The notes under the pieces were generated by a model that was not told the origin of the DNA, did not search any database, and saw only the letters and a list, made by a program, of their open reading frames with translations. Below are positions 9,427-17,504 of a stretch of DNA of 64,000 nt, piece by piece. The stretch spans positions 62,001 through 126,000 of the forward strand of contig NZ_CALNVW010000043.1 of assembly GCF_940670765.1 (NCBI RefSeq), written 5' to 3'. A program made the translations under genes and the position numbers. Positions within the stretch are counted from its first letter, which is position 1. Every line of letters begins with the position of its first letter. The stretch comes from Streptomyces sp. A 4/2 (lineage in GTDB: Bacteria; Actinomycetota; Actinomycetes; Streptomycetales; Streptomycetaceae).

Positions 9427-9969
9427 TCAGCGCCGTGCGTGGCGGATCTTCAACCGTCCGAACCCCATGGCCCCGGAGATACGGATCCTCGGCCCACCGG
9501 GGCGGGAGCTCCGCCGGGTCTTGTGCCGGGAGTCCTTCCACCCGGTGCGCAGATCCTCGAATTCGACGATCGCGTCGCGAGGCACCGTGATCTTGGCCCT
9601 GCCGGTGCCCAGTTGAAGCTCGATGTCGATCACCGGATGCTCGAAGACCGCCCGGGACAGGTCCAGATGCACCCTTCCGAACGCGGACTCGACCTTGAGG
9701 ATCCGAGGTACGCGCCATACGCCCCGCCGCTGGATCCGACCGCCGGCGACGGCAATCGTGGATGTGGTGCCCGCCCTCTCCTCCGGGAGCGAGGCCAGAG
9801 CCGACGCGAGCTCGCCGTGCGTTCTTGCGGTGAGCGCCTGGTGGAGGCGTTCGTCCAACTCCTCGTGCGAGATGTGCACTTCGGCGTACGCGTCCTGCAG
9901 GCGCTGCACAGCCGTGTCGCGGTCGTCTTCACTGATCAGCGTCGGCGAGTCTTCCGGCAGAGAGGTCAC
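9427..9969 (-). CDS. DUF1707 / LiaF-like C-terminal domain protein
   Basis: 180 aa. Residues about 12-65 form a DUF1707 domain (ISEDDRDTAVQRLQDAYAEV, then LDERLHQALTARTHGELA). Residues about 80-175 (VESAFGRVHLDLSRA, IDIELQLGTGRAKITVP) resemble the beta-rich C-terminal domain of LiaF-type cell-wall stress proteins. No membrane helix is present, so it is probably cytoplasmic. Single gene. The link to envelope stress comes from family resemblance only. Confidence 0.75.
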   Translation of the reverse strand: MTSLPEDSPTLISEDDRDTAVQRLQDAYAEVHISHEELDERLHQALTARTHGELASALASLPEERAGTTSTIAVAGGRIQRRGVWRVPRILKVESAFGRVHLDLSRAVFEHPVIDIELQLGTGRAKITVPRDAIVEFEDLRTGWKDSRHKTRRSSRPGGPRIRISGAMGFGRLKIRHARR

Positions 9970-10124
9970 CGATTCACTCTAGTGCCGTGCCGGCGCTGCG
10001 AACACGTCAAGGTTCGTCGCGGGCAAGGCTCCCACGGCCAGAACCCGGTGGACTTCCTCCGCTCGAACGTGACCCTGGGCCTCAGCGAGGCTGTAGCCGG
10101 CACCGGCCACGCGACCCGCGCACC

Positions 10125-10253
10125 GTCACAGTGACTCACCTCCTCCACGCCATGATCTGGATCCGCAGCCACTACGGGTCCGTCCCTGGCTATCTCCTGG
10201 CGCACGGGGCGAAGGAGTCCGAATTGCTGGCGCTGCAGAGGGCCTTGACCTGA
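10125..10253 (+). pseudogene. Relic of a protein tyrosine phosphatase C-terminus
   Basis: The reading frame ends in IRSHYGSVPGYLLAHGAKES then LLALQRALT-stop, which matches the usual end of bacterial Tyr phosphatases (the YGSVEGYL..GL...L..LR pattern). No P-loop (HCxxGKDRT) is found upstream. The rest of the 433-base stretch 9970-10402 shows no other recognisable coding sequence. Confidence 0.45.
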
Positions 10254-10402
10254 AGGGCTCCCATGCGACAGCCACAGATGCTGAGCCAGGACGGGACGTC
10301 ACCTCGATGGGGCGGACGTGGTGCCGGCGACGGCCCAGCAGGGTGGCTGTTCCTGCTTGAGCCGGTCGAATCCGTGCGAGGTGTGTGACGTCCGGAGGCG
10401 GA

Positions 10403-10807
10403 TCACGCTTCGTCGCGGTGTGTGAGGTGGCCGTTGCTGAGCCGCCAGTAGTGCTGGTGGGGAGTCAGCTGCCAGGTCTCGTCGGCAGCGATTGCCTGCG
10501 TGATCCACTCGTGGAGTTGGGGGAGAGCCTGCGCACGTAGAACAGCGCGGGTGGCGGCACGTTCGGTGGCATCGACCGGGTGAACGTCTATGCGGAAGCC
10601 GACGAGGTCCGGGTGGACGCCCCGGCCGTAGTTCCGGGGGGTCGGAGGCACCCATTCTGCCCCCAGGACGATGGTCCCGCTGTCATGCCCGGTGAGGAAG
10701 CCCAGGTCCGTGACTCGGGTCATGTAGCTGCCGAGACACTCGTTGATGTCGGTGGTCGTCAGGGGCCAGGAACGGTGCCTGGGCAATCTTCGATTCCGTG
10801 CGGGCAT
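10403..10807 (-). CDS. Hypothetical protein
   Basis: 134 aa, not recognised. It has a central block, GAEWVPPTPRNYGRGVHPD then LVGFRIDVHPVDATER, and a C-terminus rich in Trp, His and Gln (ADETWQLTPHQHYWRLSNG). Neither a signal peptide nor a membrane helix is seen. G/C dominates third positions, which supports coding. The immediate neighbours are relics. Confidence 0.5.
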   Translation of the reverse strand: MPARNRRLPRHRSWPLTTTDINECLGSYMTRVTDLGFLTGHDSGTIVLGAEWVPPTPRNYGRGVHPDLVGFRIDVHPVDATERAATRAVLRAQALPQLHEWITQAIAADETWQLTPHQHYWRLSNGHLTHRDEA

Positions 10808-10865
10808 GTGAGGAAGGATGCAGGAGATCCCTGTCGGCCCACATCAGGTTTCTGTCCGATCAGCC

Positions 10866-10922
10866 GGGCTCGCGTCTTCCACGCACTGTCACCGTCGCCG
10901 TGATCCGGCCCTGGCTTCGCCC
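10866..10922 (+). mobile_element. IS5-type transposase C-terminal relic (frameshifted)
   Basis: One frame reads PISRARVFHA and the next RTVTVAVIRPWLRP. Joined, they match the end of IS5-family transposases (DKRAYVFHGTVTVAAIRLWLRP). The rest of 10808-11137 (330 bases) shows nothing else, and no terminal inverted repeats were found. It is a decayed end, not a live element. Confidence 0.45.
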
Positions 10923-11137
10923 ACGATCCACCGGACAGACCCTGGCGGTGAGGCGCTCGAAAATCAGTGGAACAGCGCCGCAGTGCGCCATTACCGTACT
11001 GCCGACCCGAGTTGTCCAGGCAAGGACGTCCCGTTGTACACCCTGTGAGACCTCCCGAGCGCTGAATCGTCGCGCGTCGCACATCTGCGCCGCGCTCCTT
11101 TTTGCTGCGGATTTCTCACTGAAACCGGTGTACTTCT

Positions 11138-11686
11138 ATGCTCAACAACTGGATGGTCACGCCCACCTGCCTGCCGCACGTCCTCCGTCGTTGCCATACG
11201 TGTGCGGCCGAGCGCTTTCGGGCAAGCGGCAAATTTCGCGTCAACGCACACCACAAGCTCATCGACGCCTGGCTCCTCGTCCTCTGTACCGCTTGTGGGG
11301 AAACTGCAAAGCTCACAGTTCTGGAGCGGATGAATGTGCGTTCCGTACGACCTGAGCTGCTGGACCGGCTGCATGACAACGACCCTGGTCTGACAGCTGA
11401 GTTGCTCCGGGATCCGGTCGTGTGGCGCCGAAATCGCATAGCCCTCGACTGGGACAACGCCTGGCGCCTCGACACAGGCGGATCGGATCACCTGGACCGC
11501 GAGGTGATCGACGTCAGGGTTTGCTTCGCCGCGCGGATCCCTGTCAGGCCGGTGCGACTGATCGCTGAAGGCTGCGGTCTTTCGCGGGCCGAGGTCGGGC
11601 GACTGATCACGGAGGGGGAGCTGGTCTCGGCAGTCCGGCTGACCGGCAAGGTCTCAGGCGAGTTCACCTTCACGCTCAAGCGCTGA
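11138..11686 (+). CDS. DUF1062 domain protein
   Basis: 182 aa. CHTC at residues 19-22 and CTAC at about 50-53 form a likely zinc ribbon, separated by FRVNAHHKLIDAWLLVLC, the DUF1062 signature. The C-terminal part (LIAEGCGLSRAEVGRLITEG) looks like a helix-turn-helix or S4-like helix pair. Function unknown; nucleic acid binding is possible. A strong terminator hairpin starts 15 bases after the stop. Confidence 0.75.
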   Translation: MLNNWMVTPTCLPHVLRRCHTCAAERFRASGKFRVNAHHKLIDAWLLVLCTACGETAKLTVLERMNVRSVRPELLDRLHDNDPGLTAELLRDPVVWRRNRIALDWDNAWRLDTGGSDHLDREVIDVRVCFAARIPVRPVRLIAEGCGLSRAEVGRLITEGELVSAVRLTGKVSGEFTFTLKR

Positions 11687-11700
11687 GTCCTCCTCGGGAC

Positions 11701-11739
11701 CCAGGGCCTGTCCGGCAGGATCTGCCGGACAGGCCCTGG
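11701..11739. terminator. Perfect 17-bp hairpin, bidirectional terminator
   Basis: CCAGGGCCTGTCCGGCA pairs perfectly with TGCCGGACAGGCCCTGG around a 5-base loop. It lies between the convergent DUF1062 gene and the small secreted protein gene. Confidence 0.8.
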
Positions 11740-11790
11740 AATTCGCCCGGAACGCCCGCAACGACGCTCTGCGTACCGACGTCTACCGCC

Positions 11791-12195
11791 TCACCACCGG
11801 TCGATGCCCATCGTCTTCGCCGCACTGTGGATCGCGTTGTAGTGCGGAATCGACATGTCCGACTTCTTCTGCTTCGGTGGAAGGTGCTGGTCGGTCTGCC
11901 GGAACTCGTCACGTGCCGCGGCCAGCAGGCTGGTTCCGTAGCCGACCGGCACATCGTCCTTACCGTGAACGGGATGCGATTTGGCCGCCGTCTGGCTCCC
12001 GGCGTTGGCCAGAATGCTCCGCGCCTGGTTGTACGCGGCAGGCTTGATCGCCTTCGGGTTCGCCGCAACCGTGTGGGCACTGGTCACCACGCGGGCGTTG
12101 CCGGTACCGATGGTGGCGGAGGCGGGGGCGACGGCCGATGCGAGGGCTCCGACCGCCACCGCTGTGGTGAGCCAGGTCCGGATGATGAGTTTCAT
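11791..12195 (-). CDS. Small secreted protein of unknown function
   Basis: 134 aa from an ATG preceded by GAGAGGA. A classic signal peptide (MKLIIRTWLTTAVAVGALAS, then APASA) opens it. The mature part of about 105 aa is alanine-rich and basic (AANPKAIKPAAYNQARSI; PPKQKKSDMSI), with no Cys. No family recognised. Convergent with DUF1062 across the strong terminator. Confidence 0.6.
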   Translation of the reverse strand: MKLIIRTWLTTAVAVGALASAVAPASATIGTGNARVVTSAHTVAANPKAIKPAAYNQARSILANAGSQTAAKSHPVHGKDDVPVGYGTSLLAAARDEFRQTDQHLPPKQKKSDMSIPHYNAIHSAAKTMGIDRW

Positions 12196-12620
12196 GAGAT
12201 TCCTCTCTTCTGCGACAAAAGGGTTCTGATTGGTGCGAGAGGGATCCTGCCCACACGGGCAGAGGACTCTTGGCGCTGCTGGTCGAATGGTCCATCGAAC
12301 TTGATCACTCGTGGAGGCAATCGCCGGGGCGGGAAAGCGACCCCTTTCGATCCGGCGCGCGCGGAACGCAGTACACAGAATCCGCGCGCCCATCCTTAAC
12401 GGGTCGGCTGTACCTGCCACATCGCGGACCCGGACCCGCGTCGTCGTTACGGCGCCGGTGGCGGTCGGGCTGGTCGCAGTGCCGACAGGTGCGCGTCGCG
12501 GTCGGCGAATGTGGCGCTGTTGCCCAGGGCGCCATGCGGGGACCGGTCCGACAACGACAGGTGGCTTGTCTTCATGGCGTGTTCCTTGTCCGTGGCAGGG
12601 GAGGGGGTGCGACGAGTGGG
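12196..12620. other. Gene-free stretch
   Basis: 425 bases between the small secreted protein gene (its promoter side) and the end of the SDR gene. Nothing recognisable beyond the ribosome site of the former. Confidence 0.4.
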
Positions 12621-13466
12621 TCAGGCGGCGCCGTCGTCGTGGGCGAGGGCGCCGCCCAGGGTGCGGGAGGCGGTCGCCTGTTCGCTGATCTCCTTGCCGC
12701 GCGCCTCGGCGGTGGCGATCGCGTCGTCGCCGGCGACGAACCGCAGCGGCGGCTCACCGAGGTCGACGACCTTCAGCAGGGCGTCGGCGAGCTTGGCCGG
12801 GTCGCCGGCCTGTTGGCCGTTCATGGACTGCCACATGGCTTTGGCGGCCCTGGTGCGCTCGGCGTAGTCGTCGATGGAGAGCTCTGCCCAGCTGGTGGAG
12901 GCGTCGACGAGCAGTTCGGTGCGGAAGAAGCCGGGTTCGACGATCGTGGTGCGGATGTTGTACGGCTCCAGGTCGTGGCGCAGAGACTCCATCCAGCCCT
13001 CGACGCCGAACTTGGAGGCGGCGTAGGCGACACAGAACTCCTGGCCGACCAGTCCGGCGATCGAGGAAATGGTGAGGACATGGCCCGAGCGCTGGGCGCG
13101 CATGACGGGCAGGACCGCACGGGTGACGTTCATCGGGCCGAACAGGTTCGTCTCGATCTGGGCCCGCATCTGGGCGTCGGAGATCTCCTCGAAATATCCG
13201 GCCTGGAAGGTAGCGGCGTTGTTGATCAGCACGTCGATACGGCCGAATCGGCTGACCGCGGCGTCGACCGCCGACCGGGCGGAGTCCGGACCGGTGATGT
13301 CCAGGGCCGTGACCAGCAGGTTGTCCTGCTCACCGCCGAGCGCGTCCAGGACGCTTTCGGGGCGGCGCCCCGTGGCGACGACCTCATGGCCGGCTGCCAG
13401 GGCCTGGCGGGCGATGTCGGTACCGAGCCCGCGACCGGCACCGGTGACGAAGATGATCTTGCTCAT
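12621..13466 (-). CDS. Short-chain dehydrogenase/reductase
   Basis: 281 aa, full-length classical SDR. TGAGRGLGTD near residue 8 binds NAD(P). INNAATFQAG carries the NNA motif. The catalytic Ser lies in LTISSIAGL, and YAASKFG provides Tyr and Lys. Arg-type residues after the first strand (ATGRR) suggest NADPH. AGGAG stands 9 bases before the ATG. Substrate unknown; single gene. Confidence 0.88.
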   Translation of the reverse strand: MSKIIFVTGAGRGLGTDIARQALAAGHEVVATGRRPESVLDALGGEQDNLLVTALDITGPDSARSAVDAAVSRFGRIDVLINNAATFQAGYFEEISDAQMRAQIETNLFGPMNVTRAVLPVMRAQRSGHVLTISSIAGLVGQEFCVAYAASKFGVEGWMESLRHDLEPYNIRTTIVEPGFFRTELLVDASTSWAELSIDDYAERTRAAKAMWQSMNGQQAGDPAKLADALLKVVDLGEPPLRFVAGDDAIATAEARGKEISEQATASRTLGGALAHDDGAA

Positions 13467-13621
13467 GGGGGGGGGCTACTCCTGTGTACGGGGTGAGATC
13501 AGGGCCAGGGCCGGGTGTACTCGCCAGGGCCTGACGGCTTCCCGCTTCCCTGTACCTGCGGGGTGACTGCGCCGCCTTCCGGCATCCGCACCATCGACTC
13601 TCGCGCCGGGTGGGGATCATG

Positions 13622-13680
13622 AAAAGGGGAGGGTTTCATCCTGGGAAGGAGTTCTCCCGGGAAGAAACCCTCCCCCCTTT
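13622..13680. terminator. Long bulged inverted repeat upstream of the SDR gene
   Basis: AAAGGGGAGGGTTTC pairs with GAAACCCTCCCCCCTTT (a two-base bulge), with an inner CTGGGA/TCCCGG stem. Its end is T-rich on the plus strand. It could be a terminator remnant or a regulatory hairpin. Confidence 0.45.
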
Positions 13681-13741
13681 ACGTGGTGTCCGCGACCCGT
13701 ACCGGCGTGGAAGCCCCCGATTCTCGCCTCTGCTCTCCTGA

Positions 13742-13785
13742 AGGGCCAGGGCCAGGGCCAGGGTCAGGGTCAAGGTCAAGGGGTT
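13742..13785. repeat. Degenerate hexamer tandem repeat
   Basis: Three AGGGCC units, two AGGGTC units and then AAGGTC-like units in tandem. It lies in the 669-base gap 13467-14135, which otherwise holds only the hairpin above and the heptamer repeat below. Confidence 0.6.
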
Positions 13786-13992
13786 CCAGGCCCACCGCGC
13801 GCTGGGGACAACGGGGTGCGTGCTTCTCCGTAACTGCGTACGGCTTCGCCATCAGCGACGGCGGGGTACTCCTTCCGTAGCCCCGCCCATCGCTGTGTGC
13901 TGTCGGTCGATCGCCTGTCCCGGGCAGTCGCTGCGTCGGCGCCGCGATCGGCGCACGCCGATCCCGGCACTCCGATTTACCTGTGACGTCCT

Positions 13993-14025
13993 GTCACGCG
14001 TCACGCGTCACGCGTCACGCGTCAG
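13993..14025. repeat. GTCACGC tandem repeat
   Basis: Four perfect copies of the heptamer GTCACGC followed by a partial fifth (GTCAG), about 110 bases upstream of the small membrane protein gene. Confidence 0.8.
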
Positions 14026-14135
14026 GTGGCTCGGCCGGGCCGGAACGGGCCGGAACGGCGTCGATTCACTCCCATGGATTGAACGTGTTCAAATCCAGTG
14101 AGAGCATCCTGCTCAACAGTTCAGGGAGGGCGAGG

Positions 14136-14561
14136 ATGGAACGCAGGACAGCGTGTCACGAAGCGGCGACCGTGGGGAGATCCATCGGACTCCTCTCGGC
14201 ATCCCTGGCATGGGCGACAGTGGTTGTTGTCGGCCCTTGGCTGCCAACGGCTGCGGGCGTCGCAGATCTGACGGGCGTTGCCGTCATGCTGAGCATGGTG
14301 GTCTGCGGCAGTGTGCCTTCCTTGTTGTTGGGGGCGCTCCTGGGGCGTGCTCGCGCCTGCTGGGCACTGGCAACGTGTGCTGTCTCGGGGCCGGCCCTTT
14401 GGATTCTCGACTTCACCGTCCCCGGCGATCCTGACGTCCGTTCATCGGTTCCGGTGGCCGTGTACATCTCGGGCACTCTGGCCCTGGGACTCGTCAGTGC
14501 CCCTCTCCTGGTGGGTGCGGTGGCGGGGTGGTGGTGCAGTCGTCTCCGTACGGCCCGGTGA
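14136..14561 (+). CDS. Small four-helix membrane protein
   Basis: 141 aa from an ATG with GGGAGGGCGAGG upstream. Four hydrophobic segments lie near residues 17-38, 45-65, 72-90 and 108-130, ending in a short basic tail (CSRLRTAR). No family recognised. It stands alone behind a stretch of simple repeats. Confidence 0.55.
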   Translation: MERRTACHEAATVGRSIGLLSASLAWATVVVVGPWLPTAAGVADLTGVAVMLSMVVCGSVPSLLLGALLGRARACWALATCAVSGPALWILDFTVPGDPDVRSSVPVAVYISGTLALGLVSAPLLVGAVAGWWCSRLRTAR

Positions 14562-14611
14562 GGGGGTGTGGCCTCGCGCAGGGATGATGCGGACTGCTGT
14601 GCCGTTGGGGG

Positions 14612-14638
14612 CACGGCCGCCCTGGTGGTCCGGCCGTG
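14612..14638. terminator. Hairpin between convergent genes
   Basis: CACGGCCG pairs with CGGCCGTG across an 11-base loop, 50 bases after the membrane protein gene and ahead of the convergent methyltransferase. Confidence 0.4.
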
Positions 14639-14853
14639 AGGCGCTGACGCACCTCCCTACGAGCGTCTTGTTCCTCCCGGCCCGGGGCTGCCGATCCGGG
14701 GCCAGGAGGCGGTTTGCGGTTCGGCGGACATCCGAGCGCCAGTTGTCGCAGCGCATGCAACCGCTTGGGGAACTCGAATTCTCGTACACCTTCCCGCGCC
14801 GGCGGGCGGTGTCCCCAACTCGTCCTATCGGGCAGGTGGTCGGCCGAGGAGCG

Positions 14854-15711
14854 TCAGGTGGTGGCCACCAGCAGATCCTCGCCGCTTGACGGGCGAAGGC
14901 TGTCGGACCGATCGGCGAAGTACCGTTCGGCGAGCACGGTTCCCGGCACGTGTTGCACGTCCTCGAAGCCACTGTCACCGGCCAGTGTCAGCATCTCGTG
15001 CGGGGTGTAGAAGCTGATGAACGGTGTTCCGGCTGCCCGTGCCTGTGGCTTGGTCGCCTCAAGTGCGGGGCGGTCGGCGTCGTCGATGAGTTCGGTCGGC
15101 AACATGAACGTCATGGCGAGCGTCGAGCCGGGGGCGAGCCCGGCGAACCTGCGCAGGGTGGCCGCGGTGGCGTCCTTGGTGAGATACATGGTGACGCCGG
15201 TACAGACGACGAGCGCCGGCCGGCCCGGGTCGAAACCGGATTCGGACAGCTGCCGCCACCAGTCGCCGCCCGCCTCGAAGTCGACCGGCACCAGCCGCAG
15301 CCAGTCGGGAATCCCGTAACCGAGCTCGATCAGGCGTCGACGTTTCCAGGCCTGGGTGCCCGGCTGGTCGATCTCGAAGACCCGGAGGCGGGAGGCGATT
15401 TCCGGCCTGCGCTGGGCGAAGGTGTCCAGCCCGGCGCCCAGGACGACGTACTGGGTGACGCCGTGGTCGGCCTGCTCGACGACCAGGTCCTCGATGAAGC
15501 GGGCGCGGGCCACGATGGCTGCCCGGAACCCGCTGGTGCCGCGCGGGTCCATGTCCGGGCGCCGCCGCCAGCCGTCGTCGGGGGCCACCAGTTGCAGGCC
15601 GACCTCGTCCTCGATCACGTGCGGCGGCGGGTCTGCTTGTACGTGCAGCGCCCGCCAGAGGGCGGTCCGTACTGCGGTGCCGTCCGGCGCTTCGTTCTGT
15701 TCGTCAGCCAT
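14854..15711 (-). CDS. SAM-dependent methyltransferase, TIGR00027/LCMT-like
   Basis: 285 aa. YVVLGAGLDTFAQRRP is the family's SAM-binding loop, RVFEIDQPGTQAWKRRRL the acidic second motif, and LVVCTGVTMYLTKDA the post-motif. The fold is that of leucine carboxyl methyltransferases; actinobacteria carry many TIGR00027 paralogues, often in secondary metabolism. A distant relative lies at 26400-27314. Single gene, ending 22 bases before the VOC gene stop, which is on the same strand upstream. Confidence 0.85.
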   Translation of the reverse strand: MADEQNEAPDGTAVRTALWRALHVQADPPPHVIEDEVGLQLVAPDDGWRRRPDMDPRGTSGFRAAIVARARFIEDLVVEQADHGVTQYVVLGAGLDTFAQRRPEIASRLRVFEIDQPGTQAWKRRRLIELGYGIPDWLRLVPVDFEAGGDWWRQLSESGFDPGRPALVVCTGVTMYLTKDATAATLRRFAGLAPGSTLAMTFMLPTELIDDADRPALEATKPQARAAGTPFISFYTPHEMLTLAGDSGFEDVQHVPGTVLAERYFADRSDSLRPSSGEDLLVATT

Positions 15712-15732
15712 GGTGTTCCCCTTTCGTCGCGG

Positions 15733-16077
15733 TCACTTCTCGGCGGGAGCCTGGAGGCTCCACAGCCGGCCGTCGGGGTCGCGGACGGTCATCTCCTTGG
15801 TCCCGAAATGGGTGTCCGTGAACGGCGTGACCACCTCGACGGCAGGATCGGGACGGAATGTGCCTGCGTCCGGAACCTTCAGCACGATCTGGGTCTGGGG
15901 CTCCCGGTCCTCGGGGACCTCGGCAATGAAGACGTAGGGTCCGTCGCCATTGCGGAGCTGACCGGAGTTGTGGTCGGTCGAGAACTCCAACTCGTAGCCC
16001 AGTGCCTGGAAGAACTTCGCCGCCTTGCCCCAGTTGTGGGTCGTCAAGAACACGGCCTCGATGCCTTCGGTCGCCAT
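15733..16077 (-). CDS. VOC family (glyoxalase-fold) protein
   Basis: 114 aa, one VOC module with beta-alpha-beta-beta-beta repeats: AVFLTTHNWGKAAKFFQALGY and, in the second half, EMTVRDPDGRLWSL. Members include small-molecule lyases, dioxygenases and drug-binding proteins; which one this is cannot be told. The start ATG comes one base after the stop of the 59-aa ribbon-helix-helix gene, so the two are translationally coupled. Confidence 0.85.
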   Translation of the reverse strand: MATEGIEAVFLTTHNWGKAAKFFQALGYELEFSTDHNSGQLRNGDGPYVFIAEVPEDREPQTQIVLKVPDAGTFRPDPAVEVVTPFTDTHFGTKEMTVRDPDGRLWSLQAPAEK

Positions 16078-16078
16078 G

Positions 16079-16258
16079 TCAGATCTCCTTCTCGGACGAT
16101 TGCTGCCGCTGCCGATGGGTGTCGTCGAGGTAGGCGCGCAAGGCGTCTGCGACCAACGCCGAGAGGGACGAGCCCGACTCGATGGCGTGATATTTGACCT
16201 GCTTGATCAGCCCGACCGGCAAGTACACGTTGAACTGCTTGACCTCTTCGTCACTCAC
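16079..16258 (-). CDS. Ribbon-helix-helix (CopG-like) regulator, 59 aa
   Basis: A small gene from a GTG. The protein reads VKQFNVYLPVGLIKQVKYHA, then IESGSSLSALVADALRAYLD, ending QSSEKEI. This is the RHH pattern: a short strand (QFNVYLP) that enters the DNA groove, helix 1, a G-S turn, and helix 2 (LSALVADALRAYL). The stop is one base before the VOC start. The promoter region just upstream carries a small inverted repeat that could be its operator. It most likely represses this two-gene unit; a toxin-antitoxin role is unlikely because the partner is a VOC protein. Confidence 0.8.
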   Translation of the reverse strand: MSDEEVKQFNVYLPVGLIKQVKYHAIESGSSLSALVADALRAYLDDTHRQRQQSSEKEI

Positions 16259-16267
16259 AAGGTGATG

Positions 16268-16287
16268 CTAGCATTCTAATAAGCTAG
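16268..16287 (-). promoter_or_regulatory. Promoter and possible operator of the RHH-VOC unit
   Basis: CTAGC and GCTAG flank a 10-base AT-rich centre. On the minus strand this contains a TAGAAT -10-like hexamer 14 bases before the GTG start. Confidence 0.4.
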
Positions 16288-16452
16288 TGTCGCGTGGTAG
16301 GTGATTCTCGACGGTGTCACCACGAAGAAGTGCCGGCGGGTCGACTCCTGGACGGCCGCGATCCGCACCGCCGGTCGGTAGAGCGAGCCCGAGTAGCGGC
16401 GGAACTCAGGGAACCGGATGCGCAGAACCTCGTGGCTGATGTCGTCGACCAC
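16276..16452 (-). CDS. Possible 58-aa small protein
   Basis: An ORF from GTG with high G/C at third positions: VVDDISHEVLRIRFPEFRRY, SGSLYRPAVRIAAVQESTRR, then HFFVVTPSRI. It ends 17 bases before the RHH start on the same strand. No family recognised. It could be the tail of a decayed gene, since the LuxR fragment is upstream. Confidence 0.3.
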   Translation of the reverse strand: MVDDISHEVLRIRFPEFRRYSGSLYRPAVRIAAVQESTRRHFFVVTPSRITYHATLAY

Positions 16453-16478
16453 CTCTCTCGCCCACAAGGAAACCCGTC

Positions 16479-16700
16479 TCAGGACAGCAGCCGCTGTTCC
16501 TTCGCCACCGCTACCGCCCCGGTACGGATGTCCACGCCGAGCTTGTTGTAGATCCGGCCGAGGTGGGTCTTGACCGTTGTCTCGCTGATGAACAGAGCCT
16601 TCGCGATGTCGCGGTTGCCCAGGCCCTGCGCGAGCTGCGCCAGGATGTCCCGCTCCCTGCCGGTGAGTGTGGGCCGCGGCCTGCGCATGTTGGCCATCAC
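16479..16700 (-). pseudogene. LuxR/NarL-type HTH C-terminal fragment
   Basis: 73 aa comprising only the HTH domain: LTGRERDILAQLAQGLGNRD then FISETTVKTHLGRIYNKLG. The receiver domain expected upstream is absent and that frame does not read as one. A truncated response regulator is the simplest explanation. A free-standing LuxR-type mini-regulator is possible. Confidence 0.65.
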
Positions 16701-16880
16701 CCGGCTGCGGTCCGTACGAGGGCGTCGCGGTCGTGCCCGACGGCCGCATCCCCGAGACGGCGGCTTCTCACGATCACGCCAGGCTTAGGACCAGCGTCCG
16801 ATAGGCGCGCGATCACTTGGTCTCTAGGCTCTGTGACACCCATCAGCCCGTGGAGAGCGAACGCCACCAGGAGGCAGCAC

Positions 16881-17291
16881 ATGCCGGCCAACGCCACGGC
16901 TCACCTTCGCATCGCCCGTCCGACACGGGATATCCGTGCGGCGGAGCATTTCTGGATTTCGGGTCTCGGCCTTGAGGTCCAGTACCGGCATGAGGCGGAC
17001 GGCACTCCGGGCAGGAACTCGCTCCTCATGGTCGGCTGGCCCGATGCCGCCTGGCATGTGGAACTCGTCCACGACCCTGCCGCCCCCGTGGACCCGCAGC
17101 CGACCCCCGAGGACCTGCTGGTGATCTACCTCGGCGAACCGGTGCCCGACTCGCTGGTGGACCGGCTCGAACGCCATGGCGGGAAGCGAGTGCCGGCGCA
17201 CAATCCGTACTGGGACACCTGGGGTGTGACGGTCCAGGACCCGGACGGCTATCTGCTGGTGCTGTCCACGCGCGCCTGGGCCAACTCGTAG
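16881..17291 (+). CDS. VOC family protein
   Basis: 136 aa from an ATG with AGGAGG 6 bases upstream. LRIARPTRDIRAAEHFWISG opens the first half-module, and WGVTVQDPDGYLLVLSTR closes the second. GLEVQYRHE and MVGWPDAAWHVEL fit the glyoxalase/bleomycin-resistance fold. It is not closely similar to the other VOC proteins of the window. Single gene. Confidence 0.85.
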   Translation: MPANATAHLRIARPTRDIRAAEHFWISGLGLEVQYRHEADGTPGRNSLLMVGWPDAAWHVELVHDPAAPVDPQPTPEDLLVIYLGEPVPDSLVDRLERHGGKRVPAHNPYWDTWGVTVQDPDGYLLVLSTRAWANS

Positions 17292-17438
17292 CCTTCTGAT
17301 GAACCTGCTGGTGACGGCCGTTCGAGATGTCGTCATGGTCGGATCGTGGGCTGTGCAGTCGCCGCTCACCGGCCACGTGAACAGAACGGCGGACTCACAT
17401 GCGGAGTTCACGCCATCGCGGAGTCACACCATGGCTGG

Positions 17439-17460
17439 GGGGTGTGGCAGGCCACACCCC
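17439..17460. terminator. Tight GC-rich palindrome
   Basis: GGGGTGTGGC-AG-GCCACACCCC, 148 bases after the VOC gene and 45 bases before the next start. It is either a late terminator or an operator of the following gene. Confidence 0.4.
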
Positions 17461-17504
17461 AAGTGGGCGGCGGACCGCAGTGACCGGGCGAGCGCCGCTG
17501 CGAA

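Noticed and set aside
13993..14025. Heptamer repeats as a CRISPR or iteron array
   Set aside because: Units are 7 bp with no spacers, and there are no cas or replication genes.
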